DNA of 50,711 nt from an uncultured Clostridia bacterium. Its GTDB lineage: Bacteria > Bacillota > Clostridia > Oscillospirales > Acutalibacteraceae. The notes beneath the pieces were generated by a model, which saw nothing but the letters and a program-made list of their open reading frames with translations, did not search any database and had not been told where the DNA came from. Shown here piece by piece: positions 31,383 to 40,292 of the stretch. The stretch spans positions 1-50,711 of the forward strand of contig CAMHJC010000004.1 in NCBI GenBank assembly GCA_946185345.1, read 5' to 3'. The position numbers and the translations under genes are program-made. Position 1 is the stretch's first letter. Every line of letters starts with the position of its first letter.

Positions 31383-32294
31383 TCAGAAATTAAAATCACT
31401 GTCCCAATCAATGTCGCCTATCGGCAACGTAGGACTTGCGGTTTCGGCTGCCGCCGGAACGGAAGGATTGACAACCGGAGCAGCCGGAGCAGACTGGCCG
31501 GCAGCCTGATGTGGACTGTTGCCGCTGCCTGAAGACTGGGGATGCTGATTCTGCACAGAACCCTGATGTGTGACGGAATCAACGCCCGTCAGAGTGACAA
31601 GTTTGATCTGCCGTGCGAGAACCGCCGTATTTTTAGCCTCGTACACATTTTTTTCGTTGTCGGTAAATTCGGTAAGCACACGCTTGCAGTCTGCGCTGAG
31701 CGCCCCTTCTTCAATGGCAATGCCGACCCTTGTGGAATATCTGAACCATTTGTTCTGCTTCAGCTCATCGAGGTATTCACGGTAAAGGCCCATATCCGAA
31801 GGCTTGCCGTCGGTCATGAAGACAATCAGAGGAGTGTATGCTCCTGCCGTGGAACTCATGAACTGGTCGGCCGAGAGCTTTTCATTCAGCTTTTCAAACG
31901 CCTTTCCGTAATTGGTGCCTCCGTAAACATCGGTGATATCTTTGTACTGGAAGGTCGATACCGGCTCCGGCACAAGGGTGCGCCATCTGGCATTGGTGGA
32001 GAATTCCATGATCGCCACTTTTATTTCAGCGGAAGTATTGCCTTTTTCCCGTTTTTTCAGCTCGGGAAGCACATTTCTGATAGCGTCATTGACCGCTCCG
32101 ATGCGCGCTCCCTTCATGCTGCCCGAAATGTCTATGACAAAGACAACAATCATGGCACGCTTCTTCAGAGAAGTGACAATATCCGCAACATCGGGCGTCT
32201 GCACCGGCTGACGCATTACATTTACGCCGGTATTCAGACTGTCAAATTCTCCGAAGTCAAATGAATCCAGGTCAAAAACATTGGTATCTGCCAT
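31383..32294 (-). CDS. TerY-like von Willebrand factor A domain protein
   Basis: 303 residues. vWA domain at about 45-235 with a complete MIDAS metal site: DISGS (55-59), T127 in GGTNYG and D162 in FMTDGKPSD. TerY proteins of this kind are thought to be scaffold or target proteins of the associated kinase. A Gln/Pro/Ser/Ala-rich disordered linker (about 250-290) follows. Both ends carry acidic-aromatic segments: FDLDSFDFGEFDSL at 7-20 and GDIDWDSDFNF at the C-terminus. ATG at 32294 with AGGAGG 7 nt upstream. It lies 11 nt after the kinase and 17 nt before the phosphatase. Confidence 0.92.
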   Translation of the reverse strand: MADTNVFDLDSFDFGEFDSLNTGVNVMRQPVQTPDVADIVTSLKKRAMIVVFVIDISGSMKGARIGAVNDAIRNVLPELKKREKGNTSAEIKVAIMEFSTNARWRTLVPEPVSTFQYKDITDVYGGTNYGKAFEKLNEKLSADQFMSSTAGAYTPLIVFMTDGKPSDMGLYREYLDELKQNKWFRYSTRVGIAIEEGALSADCKRVLTEFTDNEKNVYEAKNTAVLARQIKLVTLTGVDSVTHQGSVQNQHPQSSGSGNSPHQAAGQSAPAAPVVNPSVPAAAETASPTLPIGDIDWDSDFNF

Positions 32295-32305
32295 TGGATT
32301 TCCTC

Positions 32306-33562
32306 CTAAAAGACTTTGCAGGTAACATTCCCGAAATGGATCACCGTGCCGGGAATGAGCGGAGCGAATTTTTTGGGTGGCACTTCCACAGGCTCTTTGC
32401 CGGGAAGCGTAACGACCCAGACATCCTGACTGAGATTGCCAAGGCCGTATATTTCCGGGTTGGAAACACTGGCTTTGACAAATCCGGAAGCAGTCCTGTA
32501 ATCGGTGGATGTGCAGTCGGTCTGGCATAGATACAGCACTGTTTCGGGTGCGGCGGCTATGATCTGCTCCTCCGTGCGCAGCAGCCGGCAGCCGTCCGGA
32601 ACGGTATCCGGCCGATAGCAGTTGACAAACTGCTCCCTGCCGTTCAGCCTGACCAGCATCGCCCTTGCTCTGATCAGCACATCAAGCCATTGCAGCTCGG
32701 TAATTCGGCTGTCGATATTCTTAAGGCCGTCAGTGAACGATTTGGTAAATGCCGCCGTGAGATCCGGAGGAAACATCGGCCAGCGCCTTATGACATTCTC
32801 ATGCGCTCCGGGAAGCGGACGGTTCTTTTTATTCTCCGGATCGTAGATGAACAGAGGTTCTTCGCCGAAAAGCCGTGCGCCGTTCAAATCGGTCAGAGGA
32901 AACTGAACCGTGTATTTTCCTTCCAGAGGATGATCGATGTAAAACAACCGGAACAAGATCACCGCAAGAGAATACCTGTCGGTGTGTGTGCTGGGAAGCG
33001 CTTTGTCAAGCACCACTTCGGGCGCCATATATTTTGGCATACCCTTGACGCCTAGGTTGACGCCGAAGGGGGCGACATTGTCATTGTCGCATATGAGCAC
33101 CTCTCCGTTCCGGGGATCAATAAAGAAACTGCCCTCGTTTAAATCCTGATAGCTGTAGCCCATACTGTGCAGCTTCATAAAGCCGTCGGTGATGTTGAGT
33201 GCCGCGACAAACAGGGTATCCCAGCTGGCAAATCTGGCTTCTCCGGTCAGAAATTCGCTGTATTTGGAATAATGATCGGGGCGAAGACGCATGATGTAGC
33301 CGAATTTACCGTTGATTTTTTCGGTGACGGCAAGCGGCCAGAGAAAACACCCGGCAGGCGAACCCATCCGGATATTGTGAAGAAGATTGTCGTAAAAATC
33401 GTCCGATGGCGTTATCTTGCTGTACCATTTCAGCGCACAGGTTTCTCCCTCCATCTCCACACGGTAGACTTCACCCTGTCCCCCCTCGTCTATAAAATCA
33501 ATTATACTGATTTTTTTGCCTCCGGCCACAGGTATATTATCTCCGATTTTGAGTGTCGCCAC
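32306..33562 (-). CDS. Ser/Thr protein kinase-like protein with FHA-like C-terminus
   Basis: 418 residues. Kinase N-lobe with a glycine loop EGGQGEVYRV (26-35) and the ATP-anchoring Lys45 (CALKWY). The HRD motif is replaced by Y-Q-D (138-140) and the Asn five residues after the catalytic Asp is Ser145, though Asn142 is close by; the DFG motif reads DND (159-161). An APE-like motif APEVV is at 180-184. The last 100 residues (SNPEIYGLGNLSQDVWVV..., PGTVIHFG) resemble a degenerate FHA domain. It belongs to the kinase branch of the TerY triad. GTG start at 33562 with AAAGGAGG 8 nt upstream. Confidence 0.85.
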   Translation of the reverse strand: MATLKIGDNIPVAGGKKISIIDFIDEGGQGEVYRVEMEGETCALKWYSKITPSDDFYDNLLHNIRMGSPAGCFLWPLAVTEKINGKFGYIMRLRPDHYSKYSEFLTGEARFASWDTLFVAALNITDGFMKLHSMGYSYQDLNEGSFFIDPRNGEVLICDNDNVAPFGVNLGVKGMPKYMAPEVVLDKALPSTHTDRYSLAVILFRLFYIDHPLEGKYTVQFPLTDLNGARLFGEEPLFIYDPENKKNRPLPGAHENVIRRWPMFPPDLTAAFTKSFTDGLKNIDSRITELQWLDVLIRARAMLVRLNGREQFVNCYRPDTVPDGCRLLRTEEQIIAAAPETVLYLCQTDCTSTDYRTASGFVKASVSNPEIYGLGNLSQDVWVVTLPGKEPVEVPPKKFAPLIPGTVIHFGNVTCKVF

Positions 33563-33583
33563 ATTCAGCACCTCCTTTGCGAA

Positions 33584-36500
33584 TTAATCCACCGATACGA
33601 TTGCCAGACACTCCGCTTCGCTCAGCAAGTCGGATTCGATGATCGTTCTGTCTGCATCCCCGGTGAGGTCTTCAGAATGAATGATCCTGCGCCGGAAATT
33701 GGCAAGCGTCTTTTCATAGACAGTTCGTGCGGTTCTGCCGTTGGAATAATACTCCATCCGGGTCATTTTTTCAAAAATCGGAAGATAACAGTCACGCACG
33801 TCTTGCGCCAGAATAAATCCGCCTTTCCGACAGAAAAGCGCAAATATGTCGTACATTTCCTCCGCGGAAAAATCATTGAAATGCACTTCCTCAATGCGTG
33901 AACGCATGCCGCTGTTGGATTTGTAGAGACCCTGCATATCCTTTTCGTATCCGGCAAAGATGAGGCAGCACTTTCTGCGGTGCTCCGGCACATCCATGAA
34001 CGCAATGATCTGTTCGAGGGCCTCCTTCTTGAAACCGACCTCCGCACCTGATCCTCCCGCATAGGAAAGGCTGTAGGCTTCGTCGATAAAAAGCACTCCG
34101 TTAATGGATTTTTTGAGAAGCTCGTAGGTCTTTTTGTCGGTCTCGCCGACATACTGACCGATGAGGTCTTTGGCTGTGCAGGACATGAAATTATTGGTTT
34201 TGACAATGCCCAGCTCGTACAGACATTCGGCAAAGAGCTTGGCGCTGGTGGATTTACCTGTGCCGGGATTTCCCACGAAGAAATAATAGCCGGGATTGAT
34301 ATTGTATAGCGAACCGCCGATCTTTCTGGCGTACAGTATTTCCTCCTGCTTGCGGACGATGACGTCTTTCAGGTCGGACAGACCTATCTGCTCATTAAGA
34401 TCCTTCATAATGTCGTCAAAGGTTCTGGGATTAATCTGATCCTTGATCTTTTCAAGCTCCTGCTGCGGAATATCGGCGGCCGTGTAGGTGTACCGGTCGG
34501 CGGATTCATCGGAGGAAATGCGTCTGAGCAACAGCTTTTTCATGTCGATGACAAGTTTCTTGACCTCGCCTGCGTTGCCGAAATCCTCTGTACGGGTATT
34601 GTATTTGTGCTCCATGATAAGCTCGATGTAACGGTGCGCTTCGTCTGTGATACTTCGTCCCTGCTGTTCGATGGTCTTATCAAATATTCTGACCAGCTGA
34701 GAGGGATTATAGTCGGGAAATTCCACAATTCTGACACGCCTTGAAAGTCCGGCGTTCATCTTGAGGAAGTCCTCGACACGGTTGGAATACATGCCGAATA
34801 TCATCTTGAAATCATCCGCATTTTCGGTCATGCGTGTCATCATTGCGCCGACTATTTCGGCGGAATACGCCGAGTCGGTGATCTGATAGGCTTCGTCTAT
34901 ATAGAGAAGCGAATTATGGTCAATGGCCTCCTGAATTTTCTCAACGGTCTTGTTTTTTGAATCTCCGACATGGCTGCCTATCAGTTCGGAAGCATCCACA
35001 AACAGCGTTTCGGCACCTCCAAGAACGCCCATCAGGTGATAAAACTGGCCTATCATCTTGCCGACCGTGGTTTTGCCTGTACCGGGATTGCCTGCAAAAA
35101 TATAGTGATCAGGGTAGGAATCCGGCTTAACGCCCCGACGCTTGCAGTCCTCTGCGTCAAGAATTTCAAGCCGCACGTTCTCAAACAGATCTTTGACAAA
35201 TTCAAGTCCCACATATTTGTCAAGCTCCGCATAAATGTCGTCAATCGAAGACACGCCGTGTTTGTCAAAGTATTTGCCGTAGCTGCCGAAATCTTCCGCA
35301 ATAATGCAGCGTTTTTCGTCGTCACGCAGCGAGGCCTGCATTTTGACATCACGGGCAATTGCGACCACATCACGGGCATTTCCGAAATTCGCACGGTCAC
35401 GGCTGTCGTACAGATTTTTGAAAAAGAGATCGAGGTCAAGCGGCTGCTCGTCGTCCTCATCGCCTATGAACCGGTAGCCGTCCTTGCGGCAGTTGGAGAT
35501 GAATATATCCCTGAGAAGATCAGGCTTGTAATCCTCGATAGTAAGAATATTCGACTTGCCGAACCGGCTGCTCAGTCCCGAATTCATCTTGAGCAGATCG
35601 TCCATCGGCTCGGGATATCCTGCCATAATCATGCAGAAACGGTACTGCTTGGTATTGGTCATGGCGGCCACGATCTCGTCAATGGCCTCCTTGGAGTAAT
35701 TGTTGTCCTCGCTCTTGTCGATCAGGGAGTAGGCGTCGTCCACAAAAAGGACGCTTTCCTGCGCCTCCATGATTTTTTCCCTGGTACGGCCGGGAGTGCC
35801 TCCGACATAGCGGTCCACAAGGTCGTCTTTGGTGGCTTCAATGGTAAGGCCTTTTTTGAGTATGCCGTTTTCGTAAAAGATCTGCCCGATCAGCCTTGCG
35901 ACGGTGGTTTTTCCGACGCCGGGATTTCCTTTAATAACGAAATTCGGCACCGGATAATCGAATGTAAACTGATCGTCCGGCGTATCAATGCGCTCGTTGG
36001 AACAGACCGTCTTTTTAGCCATGGCTGCGGTTCCGTGCTTTTTGAGAGCACGGGCTTTCTTTTTCTTGAAGTCTTCCACTATTTCGCTGACACGCTTTGC
36101 TACCGATTCCCAGCCCCGGGTATTCATCAGTTGCTCCATCGGGTCGGAAGTGTCATTGGCCTTGAAGCGGCTGTAGATGCTTTTGACAGTGTCCTCGGTG
36201 AATTCAACGACATCACCCTTTTGCTGCTTCATGTACCTTACGATATTCTCATAGACCGAACTGAGATAGCCGGCACGGTTCTGCTCACGGTCTGCTTCAC
36301 GGCTGAGAAACATCAGGGACGACACAATGGGCTTGATTTCGCTGCGCCTGTAATTCAGGCGCTTGCCGCCGTCTCCCACAATGCGCAGATATTCCAGCAT
36401 ATAGCGGAATTCGTCCTGATTCGGCAGGCCGATGTGAATGGTGCAGCTGCGGTTGATGGTCTTGTTGGTGTTGAAAAATCTGTTACGGAATACATTGCCG

Positions 36501-37255
36501 CTCGCCAGATTGTCAAGAAGCTGCGACAGCGAATCCGAATTCATCTGCGGTGCGAGGAAGATGCAGATATTTTCGTTGCTGCTGAGTCCGTATTCGTCCC
36601 ACAGATGGGAAAGCAGCTCCGAATACTGCTGCAGCGGAGCAGCTCCGTCCGTGACAAAATCCTGAAAGAAGGTGAACACAATGGCGGTCTTGACACTGCC
36701 GTCAGCCATCATTTTTTTGGCGTCGTCAAGGAATTCCGCCGGAGTGATCTTCGGCTGCTTGTAGATGAGCTTCACCTTTTGCTGCTCCGCATTTCCGGCA
36801 GCCTGCGTCGGCTGCTGATCCGGAGGATTCTGATTGCCCTGCGAAGGATTCGGCTGCGCATTGGACGGCGGTTCAGACTGAGCGGCGGTCTGCGGCTGAG
36901 ACTGAGCGGCCGCTGCGGAAGGATTGAGGATTCTGCGCTTTTTTCGGCCGGATGCCGGCTGAGCCGGCTGAACAGGCTGCTCGGCCGGCTGTGAATTCTG
37001 CGCCGCAGGAGCCGGCTGCAAATGCTTGTTTTTATTGATGGCAAGGACGGCGCTCTCATCGTCCAGCACAAATTTGCCCACGTTTTTGGCACCGGAATAA
37101 TAGACAATCTGGCGGTATCCCAGACTGCGCAGGTATTGATTGAGAAAGGGACGAAAGTTATTCTTTTGCAGATCAGGCGAGATGAACATATCGTCCAGAT
37201 TGCCGTAAAGCAGAAATATTTTATTCAGTTCGGGTCGTTCCAGAACAGAACTCAT
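33584..37255 (-). CDS. Giant AAA+ ATPase with three CbxX/SpoVK-type modules
   Basis: 1223 residues. An N-terminal domain (1-70) is followed by a Pro/Gln/Ala-rich linker (about 75-160), a further alpha/beta region (about 165-330) and three AAA+ modules. Walker A: GNPGVGKTT (443-451), GNPGTGKTT (722-730), GNPGTGKST (995-1003). Walker B: LFVDDAYSL, LYIDEAYQI, LFIDEAYSL. Each module resembles CbxX/CfqX/SpoVK, usually single-module hexameric remodelers. The region 165-330 has beta-strand-like TAIVFTFFQDFV and ICIFLAPQ but no P-loop, so a degenerate fourth module is possible. In module 1 Walker B reads D-D, not D-E, so its catalytic Glu is replaced by Asp. GGGGGAG lies 5 nt before the ATG. Confidence 0.92.
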   Translation of the reverse strand: MSSVLERPELNKIFLLYGNLDDMFISPDLQKNNFRPFLNQYLRSLGYRQIVYYSGAKNVGKFVLDDESAVLAINKNKHLQPAPAAQNSQPAEQPVQPAQPASGRKKRRILNPSAAAAQSQPQTAAQSEPPSNAQPNPSQGNQNPPDQQPTQAAGNAEQQKVKLIYKQPKITPAEFLDDAKKMMADGSVKTAIVFTFFQDFVTDGAAPLQQYSELLSHLWDEYGLSSNENICIFLAPQMNSDSLSQLLDNLASGNVFRNRFFNTNKTINRSCTIHIGLPNQDEFRYMLEYLRIVGDGGKRLNYRRSEIKPIVSSLMFLSREADREQNRAGYLSSVYENIVRYMKQQKGDVVEFTEDTVKSIYSRFKANDTSDPMEQLMNTRGWESVAKRVSEIVEDFKKKKARALKKHGTAAMAKKTVCSNERIDTPDDQFTFDYPVPNFVIKGNPGVGKTTVARLIGQIFYENGILKKGLTIEATKDDLVDRYVGGTPGRTREKIMEAQESVLFVDDAYSLIDKSEDNNYSKEAIDEIVAAMTNTKQYRFCMIMAGYPEPMDDLLKMNSGLSSRFGKSNILTIEDYKPDLLRDIFISNCRKDGYRFIGDEDDEQPLDLDLFFKNLYDSRDRANFGNARDVVAIARDVKMQASLRDDEKRCIIAEDFGSYGKYFDKHGVSSIDDIYAELDKYVGLEFVKDLFENVRLEILDAEDCKRRGVKPDSYPDHYIFAGNPGTGKTTVGKMIGQFYHLMGVLGGAETLFVDASELIGSHVGDSKNKTVEKIQEAIDHNSLLYIDEAYQITDSAYSAEIVGAMMTRMTENADDFKMIFGMYSNRVEDFLKMNAGLSRRVRIVEFPDYNPSQLVRIFDKTIEQQGRSITDEAHRYIELIMEHKYNTRTEDFGNAGEVKKLVIDMKKLLLRRISSDESADRYTYTAADIPQQELEKIKDQINPRTFDDIMKDLNEQIGLSDLKDVIVRKQEEILYARKIGGSLYNINPGYYFFVGNPGTGKSTSAKLFAECLYELGIVKTNNFMSCTAKDLIGQYVGETDKKTYELLKKSINGVLFIDEAYSLSYAGGSGAEVGFKKEALEQIIAFMDVPEHRRKCCLIFAGYEKDMQGLYKSNSGMRSRIEEVHFNDFSAEEMYDIFALFCRKGGFILAQDVRDCYLPIFEKMTRMEYYSNGRTARTVYEKTLANFRRRIIHSEDLTGDADRTIIESDLLSEAECLAIVSVD

Positions 37256-37291
37256 GATATCTCCCCCGTTTACCGATGAAATCCTTTTCGG

Positions 37292-38812
37292 TTATTGTTT
37301 GAGCTTCTTTTTGGTCTCGGTGTCGGTCGAAAGCTTGTTGCGGGTCTCGCTCTTGCATTTCAGGCTGCACTGCGCATAAGGATTGGACCCCTTGACCACA
37401 TTCTCGACACATTCACGGTAATAGGCCTTGCGCTCCTCATTTGCCTCATCGCCTTTGATCTGCTTGAGGTCAACATGAGTCTGGACGTCGCCGTTTTCCA
37501 GAAGTTCCGGCGCAAGGGTAATGATCAACTCCTCCCCTGTCGCCTCATTTTCAAGACCGATATGAAGCGCCTTGTCGTGGGCATTCTCATCATATGCGTA
37601 TCCGCTGAATGTGAAATTGTGCTCCTCGAAGAAGTCGATGATATCCTCACTGATATTCTGGCGTGAGAATGCGTTATTCATATTCGCAACCGCCTTATTA
37701 AGACAGATTGACACAGCAGGGTACAGTTCGTTATTGATAAAATCGACGGAGGCTTTCAGCTGCTCGGTCGTAAGATTTTCGGCTTCCGGCTTGCGGAGTG
37801 CGTCATACATCTCGTTGGCCCTGTGAAGCAGGTAATCAAACCGTGTCTGACCCTTGGCGTTTTTGTCGGTATAATCCGCAATGCGCACACCCACAATCTC
37901 ATTTTCAAGCGTCTTGCCCGAGAGTTTTTCGGCGTGTGCCTTTGCGCTCTCGGTCACGGTTTCCTGAGATTCAATAAAGGTCTTTACCTCCTCAGATAAC
38001 ACCAGCGCCAGCTTGTAGTAATTATCCCATTCCTTCTGGGCGGCGTCGGCTTGATAAATCTCCTCCAGAGCAGCGGTGGCAACGTCCTTGGCTCCCGCTA
38101 TGGCGCTTTCGTAGCTGCCGTTATTGTAAAGACTCACTACCTGGCTTAGCTGACAGCGAAGAGCCGCAAGCTGTCTTGATGAAAATTTCTGTCCGTTGTA
38201 ATCTTCTTCCAATGAGGTAACAAGCGTGGTTGCTTCGCTGATATAGCCTTCTGCAATCTCCGCTGCACGCTTGTTTTTCTCCTGAATATTGGATTTGAGC
38301 TGTTCAATTTCTCCCATGCGGGCGGCGTACTGCTCATTGATCTGCTGCGTTACCGCACTCATGCTGTCGTTGATCTTGCGGCGGTAGTCCGCATTGAATC
38401 GCTCCTGTGTGTCGGTAATTGAATTCATCACCTGAGCGTGGGACTGCTTCATCTGCCTGACGTAATTGCCGAATGCCTCCACGTCCTGCTGCTGAGCCGC
38501 CTGACTCATGGCAAGGCGCTGACGTTCAAGCTCCCTCATCATTGTGTCGGACGCTTTGATATTCAGCGCATTCTGTTCATTCATGCTGCGCTGCAATTCA
38601 CCGCGGAAATTGCCTATATTGACCGCAGCGTTGCTCTGGCGTATTTCATTGCGCTCCACTCTTTTTTTCTGTTCGTATTTGACCGCAGCCGAACCTGCCT
38701 TTACTCCGGCAGCGACAACGCCTGCCACGGCAAGTCCCCCCAGTACAAACGGCATTGCTCCCAGCGCCAGCAATGGCAAAAGTACAAGTCCTCCTGATTC
38801 TCCGCTCATCAT
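37292..38812 (-). CDS. Membrane-anchored coiled-coil protein of the Ter cassette, function unknown
   Basis: 506 residues, not recognised as a named family. A Gly/Ala/Leu-rich hydrophobic segment at about 8-40 should span or insert in the membrane, followed by a Lys/Arg patch. Long Gln/Glu/Lys-rich helices (about 50-215) look like coiled coil, then a helical region with LYNNGSYESAIAGAKDVATA and a globular end (about 400-506; ISEDIIDFFEEHNF, then a beta-rich ALHIGLENEATGEELIITL). The tail has three cysteines (ECV, QCS, KCK) and is basic. Parts parallel the next upstream gene, suggesting a paralogous pair. AAGGAGAGG precedes the ATG. Confidence 0.8.
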   Translation of the reverse strand: MMSGESGGLVLLPLLALGAMPFVLGGLAVAGVVAAGVKAGSAAVKYEQKKRVERNEIRQSNAAVNIGNFRGELQRSMNEQNALNIKASDTMMRELERQRLAMSQAAQQQDVEAFGNYVRQMKQSHAQVMNSITDTQERFNADYRRKINDSMSAVTQQINEQYAARMGEIEQLKSNIQEKNKRAAEIAEGYISEATTLVTSLEEDYNGQKFSSRQLAALRCQLSQVVSLYNNGSYESAIAGAKDVATAALEEIYQADAAQKEWDNYYKLALVLSEEVKTFIESQETVTESAKAHAEKLSGKTLENEIVGVRIADYTDKNAKGQTRFDYLLHRANEMYDALRKPEAENLTTEQLKASVDFINNELYPAVSICLNKAVANMNNAFSRQNISEDIIDFFEEHNFTFSGYAYDENAHDKALHIGLENEATGEELIITLAPELLENGDVQTHVDLKQIKGDEANEERKAYYRECVENVVKGSNPYAQCSLKCKSETRNKLSTDTETKKKLKQ

Positions 38813-38825
38813 TAACCTCTCCTTT

Positions 38826-40280
38826 TTATTGTCTTCTTCGTTTCAGCCGTTCCAGATCATTGGCTGTTTCTTTGTAGATTTTGTTTGAGCTGGCCTTAAG
38901 CTCGTTGATATCGGGCGTGTAATTCACGGTGTCTTCCTGATCTTCCTCCAGAGAAATCGCTTCGCAGATGTGAGCATAAATGTCTCTTGAATACTGCATC
39001 TGCTCCGCACCGCCGAAGTCAATATGAAGTATGATGCGGTTGCCGACCTTGTTTTTGGCTTCTATAGGAAGAATGTAAACATAGACCGTGCTGCCCGAAG
39101 AATTCTCAAACACCAGTTTTAGCCATTCACGGGTATCCTCCCTAAGGGAATCATCGCCGAACTGGATGTGAATATAATCCTTGTATTCCTTTGCGGCGGC
39201 TGCTTCCGGATCCGCCTGACGAAAACCGGAAATCTCCGCTATCCACCTGAGATTGATCTCGTCGGTGAGGAAGTCGATGATATTCTCTCCCCATTCGGCA
39301 CGCTGACACGAAGCGGTATATCTCTCCTTGTAAATGCCGCTTAAAGCCGAAAGACGTTCGCCGAGACTGTCCACCTCCTGAATGTATTTTTTCAGGTCGT
39401 CGGTTGACGCTCCGTCAGGCTGTTTCAGGTAGGCAGATTTTCCCGCCTGTTCCACAGCGGAAGTGACGTCGCTGATTTTATTGGAAGCCATGACCACCGC
39501 CGCATATTCTCCCCGTGACCAGTAATTAATCTCAATCAGCCTGCTTTTGCGGGAATTGGCGTCATCCCCTAACTGCCCGATGTACTGCGTCCAGTCGTCC
39601 AGTTCCTGCTTGATTCTGGAGCGAAGGTAATTCAGCTTGAGATTCAGCAGATCGTACTGTCTGTCCCACTCGCCTGCTTTGTCGTCAATATTGAATCCCA
39701 GACGTTCCATGCCGGCCCTTGCCGAAATCGCAACCGCCGTCGCCGCTTCGTACAATCCGGCCTTAAAAAGCTGCTGACCGTCCTTAAGGGCGGTATAGAA
39801 TATTTCCAGACGTTTGGGCATGAATTTTTCGTGAGGCTTTGCCTCTATCTCACGGAATTCTCCCACTGCGTTTTGCAGATATTCCTGTGCCTGTGCGCTG
39901 CTGCCTTCCTCTCGGCGGGTGAGATTGCTGCGCAGCTCCTGCACCGCTTGCTCCAGTTCCTGATTCTTACGTGCAAGCTCTTCCTCGCTGCGTTTGACTT
40001 CATTGACAAGGCGATTATAATCGGCGTCTATTTCTGCAAGCTTCTTGCCTGCCTCGTCGCTAAGCGAATACTGGTATTCTCTCAGCAGACGTTCATATTC
40101 CGCCTGTGCCGCCTTGTCGTGATCTTTGATGGCACGCTTCATCTCGGTCTGGTAGGCATCCAGATTGCGCCTGTTTTCTTCAATAAGTTTTTTTCTGGCA
40201 CGCTCCGCCTCGTCTTTTTGTCGATTCAGCTGCTTCTGTAAATCCTTTACGTCACGTTCCAGTCGCTTCAACTCATCCAT
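38826..40280 (-). CDS. Coiled-coil protein of the Ter cassette, function unknown
   Basis: 484 residues. The first 135 residues are an almost unbroken charged coiled coil (ERDVKDLQKQLNRQKDEAER...). A helical domain (about 150-330; LFKAGLYEAATAVAISARAGME) and a C-terminal alpha/beta part (about 335-450; IHIQFGDDSLREDTREWLKLVF, then VYVYILPIEAKNKVGNRIIL) follow. The middle and C-terminal layout match the membrane-anchored protein encoded just downstream (GLYEAATAVA versus GSYESAIAGA; ENIIDFLTDE versus EDIIDFFEEH). No catalytic motif seen. Start at ATG 40280 with AAAGAG 8 nt upstream; GTG at 40289 is an alternative. Confidence 0.8.
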   Translation of the reverse strand: MDELKRLERDVKDLQKQLNRQKDEAERARKKLIEENRRNLDAYQTEMKRAIKDHDKAAQAEYERLLREYQYSLSDEAGKKLAEIDADYNRLVNEVKRSEEELARKNQELEQAVQELRSNLTRREEGSSAQAQEYLQNAVGEFREIEAKPHEKFMPKRLEIFYTALKDGQQLFKAGLYEAATAVAISARAGMERLGFNIDDKAGEWDRQYDLLNLKLNYLRSRIKQELDDWTQYIGQLGDDANSRKSRLIEINYWSRGEYAAVVMASNKISDVTSAVEQAGKSAYLKQPDGASTDDLKKYIQEVDSLGERLSALSGIYKERYTASCQRAEWGENIIDFLTDEINLRWIAEISGFRQADPEAAAAKEYKDYIHIQFGDDSLREDTREWLKLVFENSSGSTVYVYILPIEAKNKVGNRIILHIDFGGAEQMQYSRDIYAHICEAISLEEDQEDTVNYTPDINELKASSNKIYKETANDLERLKRRRQ

Positions 40281-40292
40281 ATCATCCACTCT

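Noticed and set aside
34970-36994. Long plus-strand open frame opposite the AAA+ gene (674 codons), and similar ones at 24692-26197 and 10190-11497
   Set aside because: Antisense shadows of real genes caused by codon bias; no start signals and low-complexity translations.
38826-40280. TelA (toxic anion resistance) protein, often found in Ter clusters
   Set aside because: Only the coiled-coil content is similar; length and C-terminal alpha/beta part do not fit TelA as I know it.
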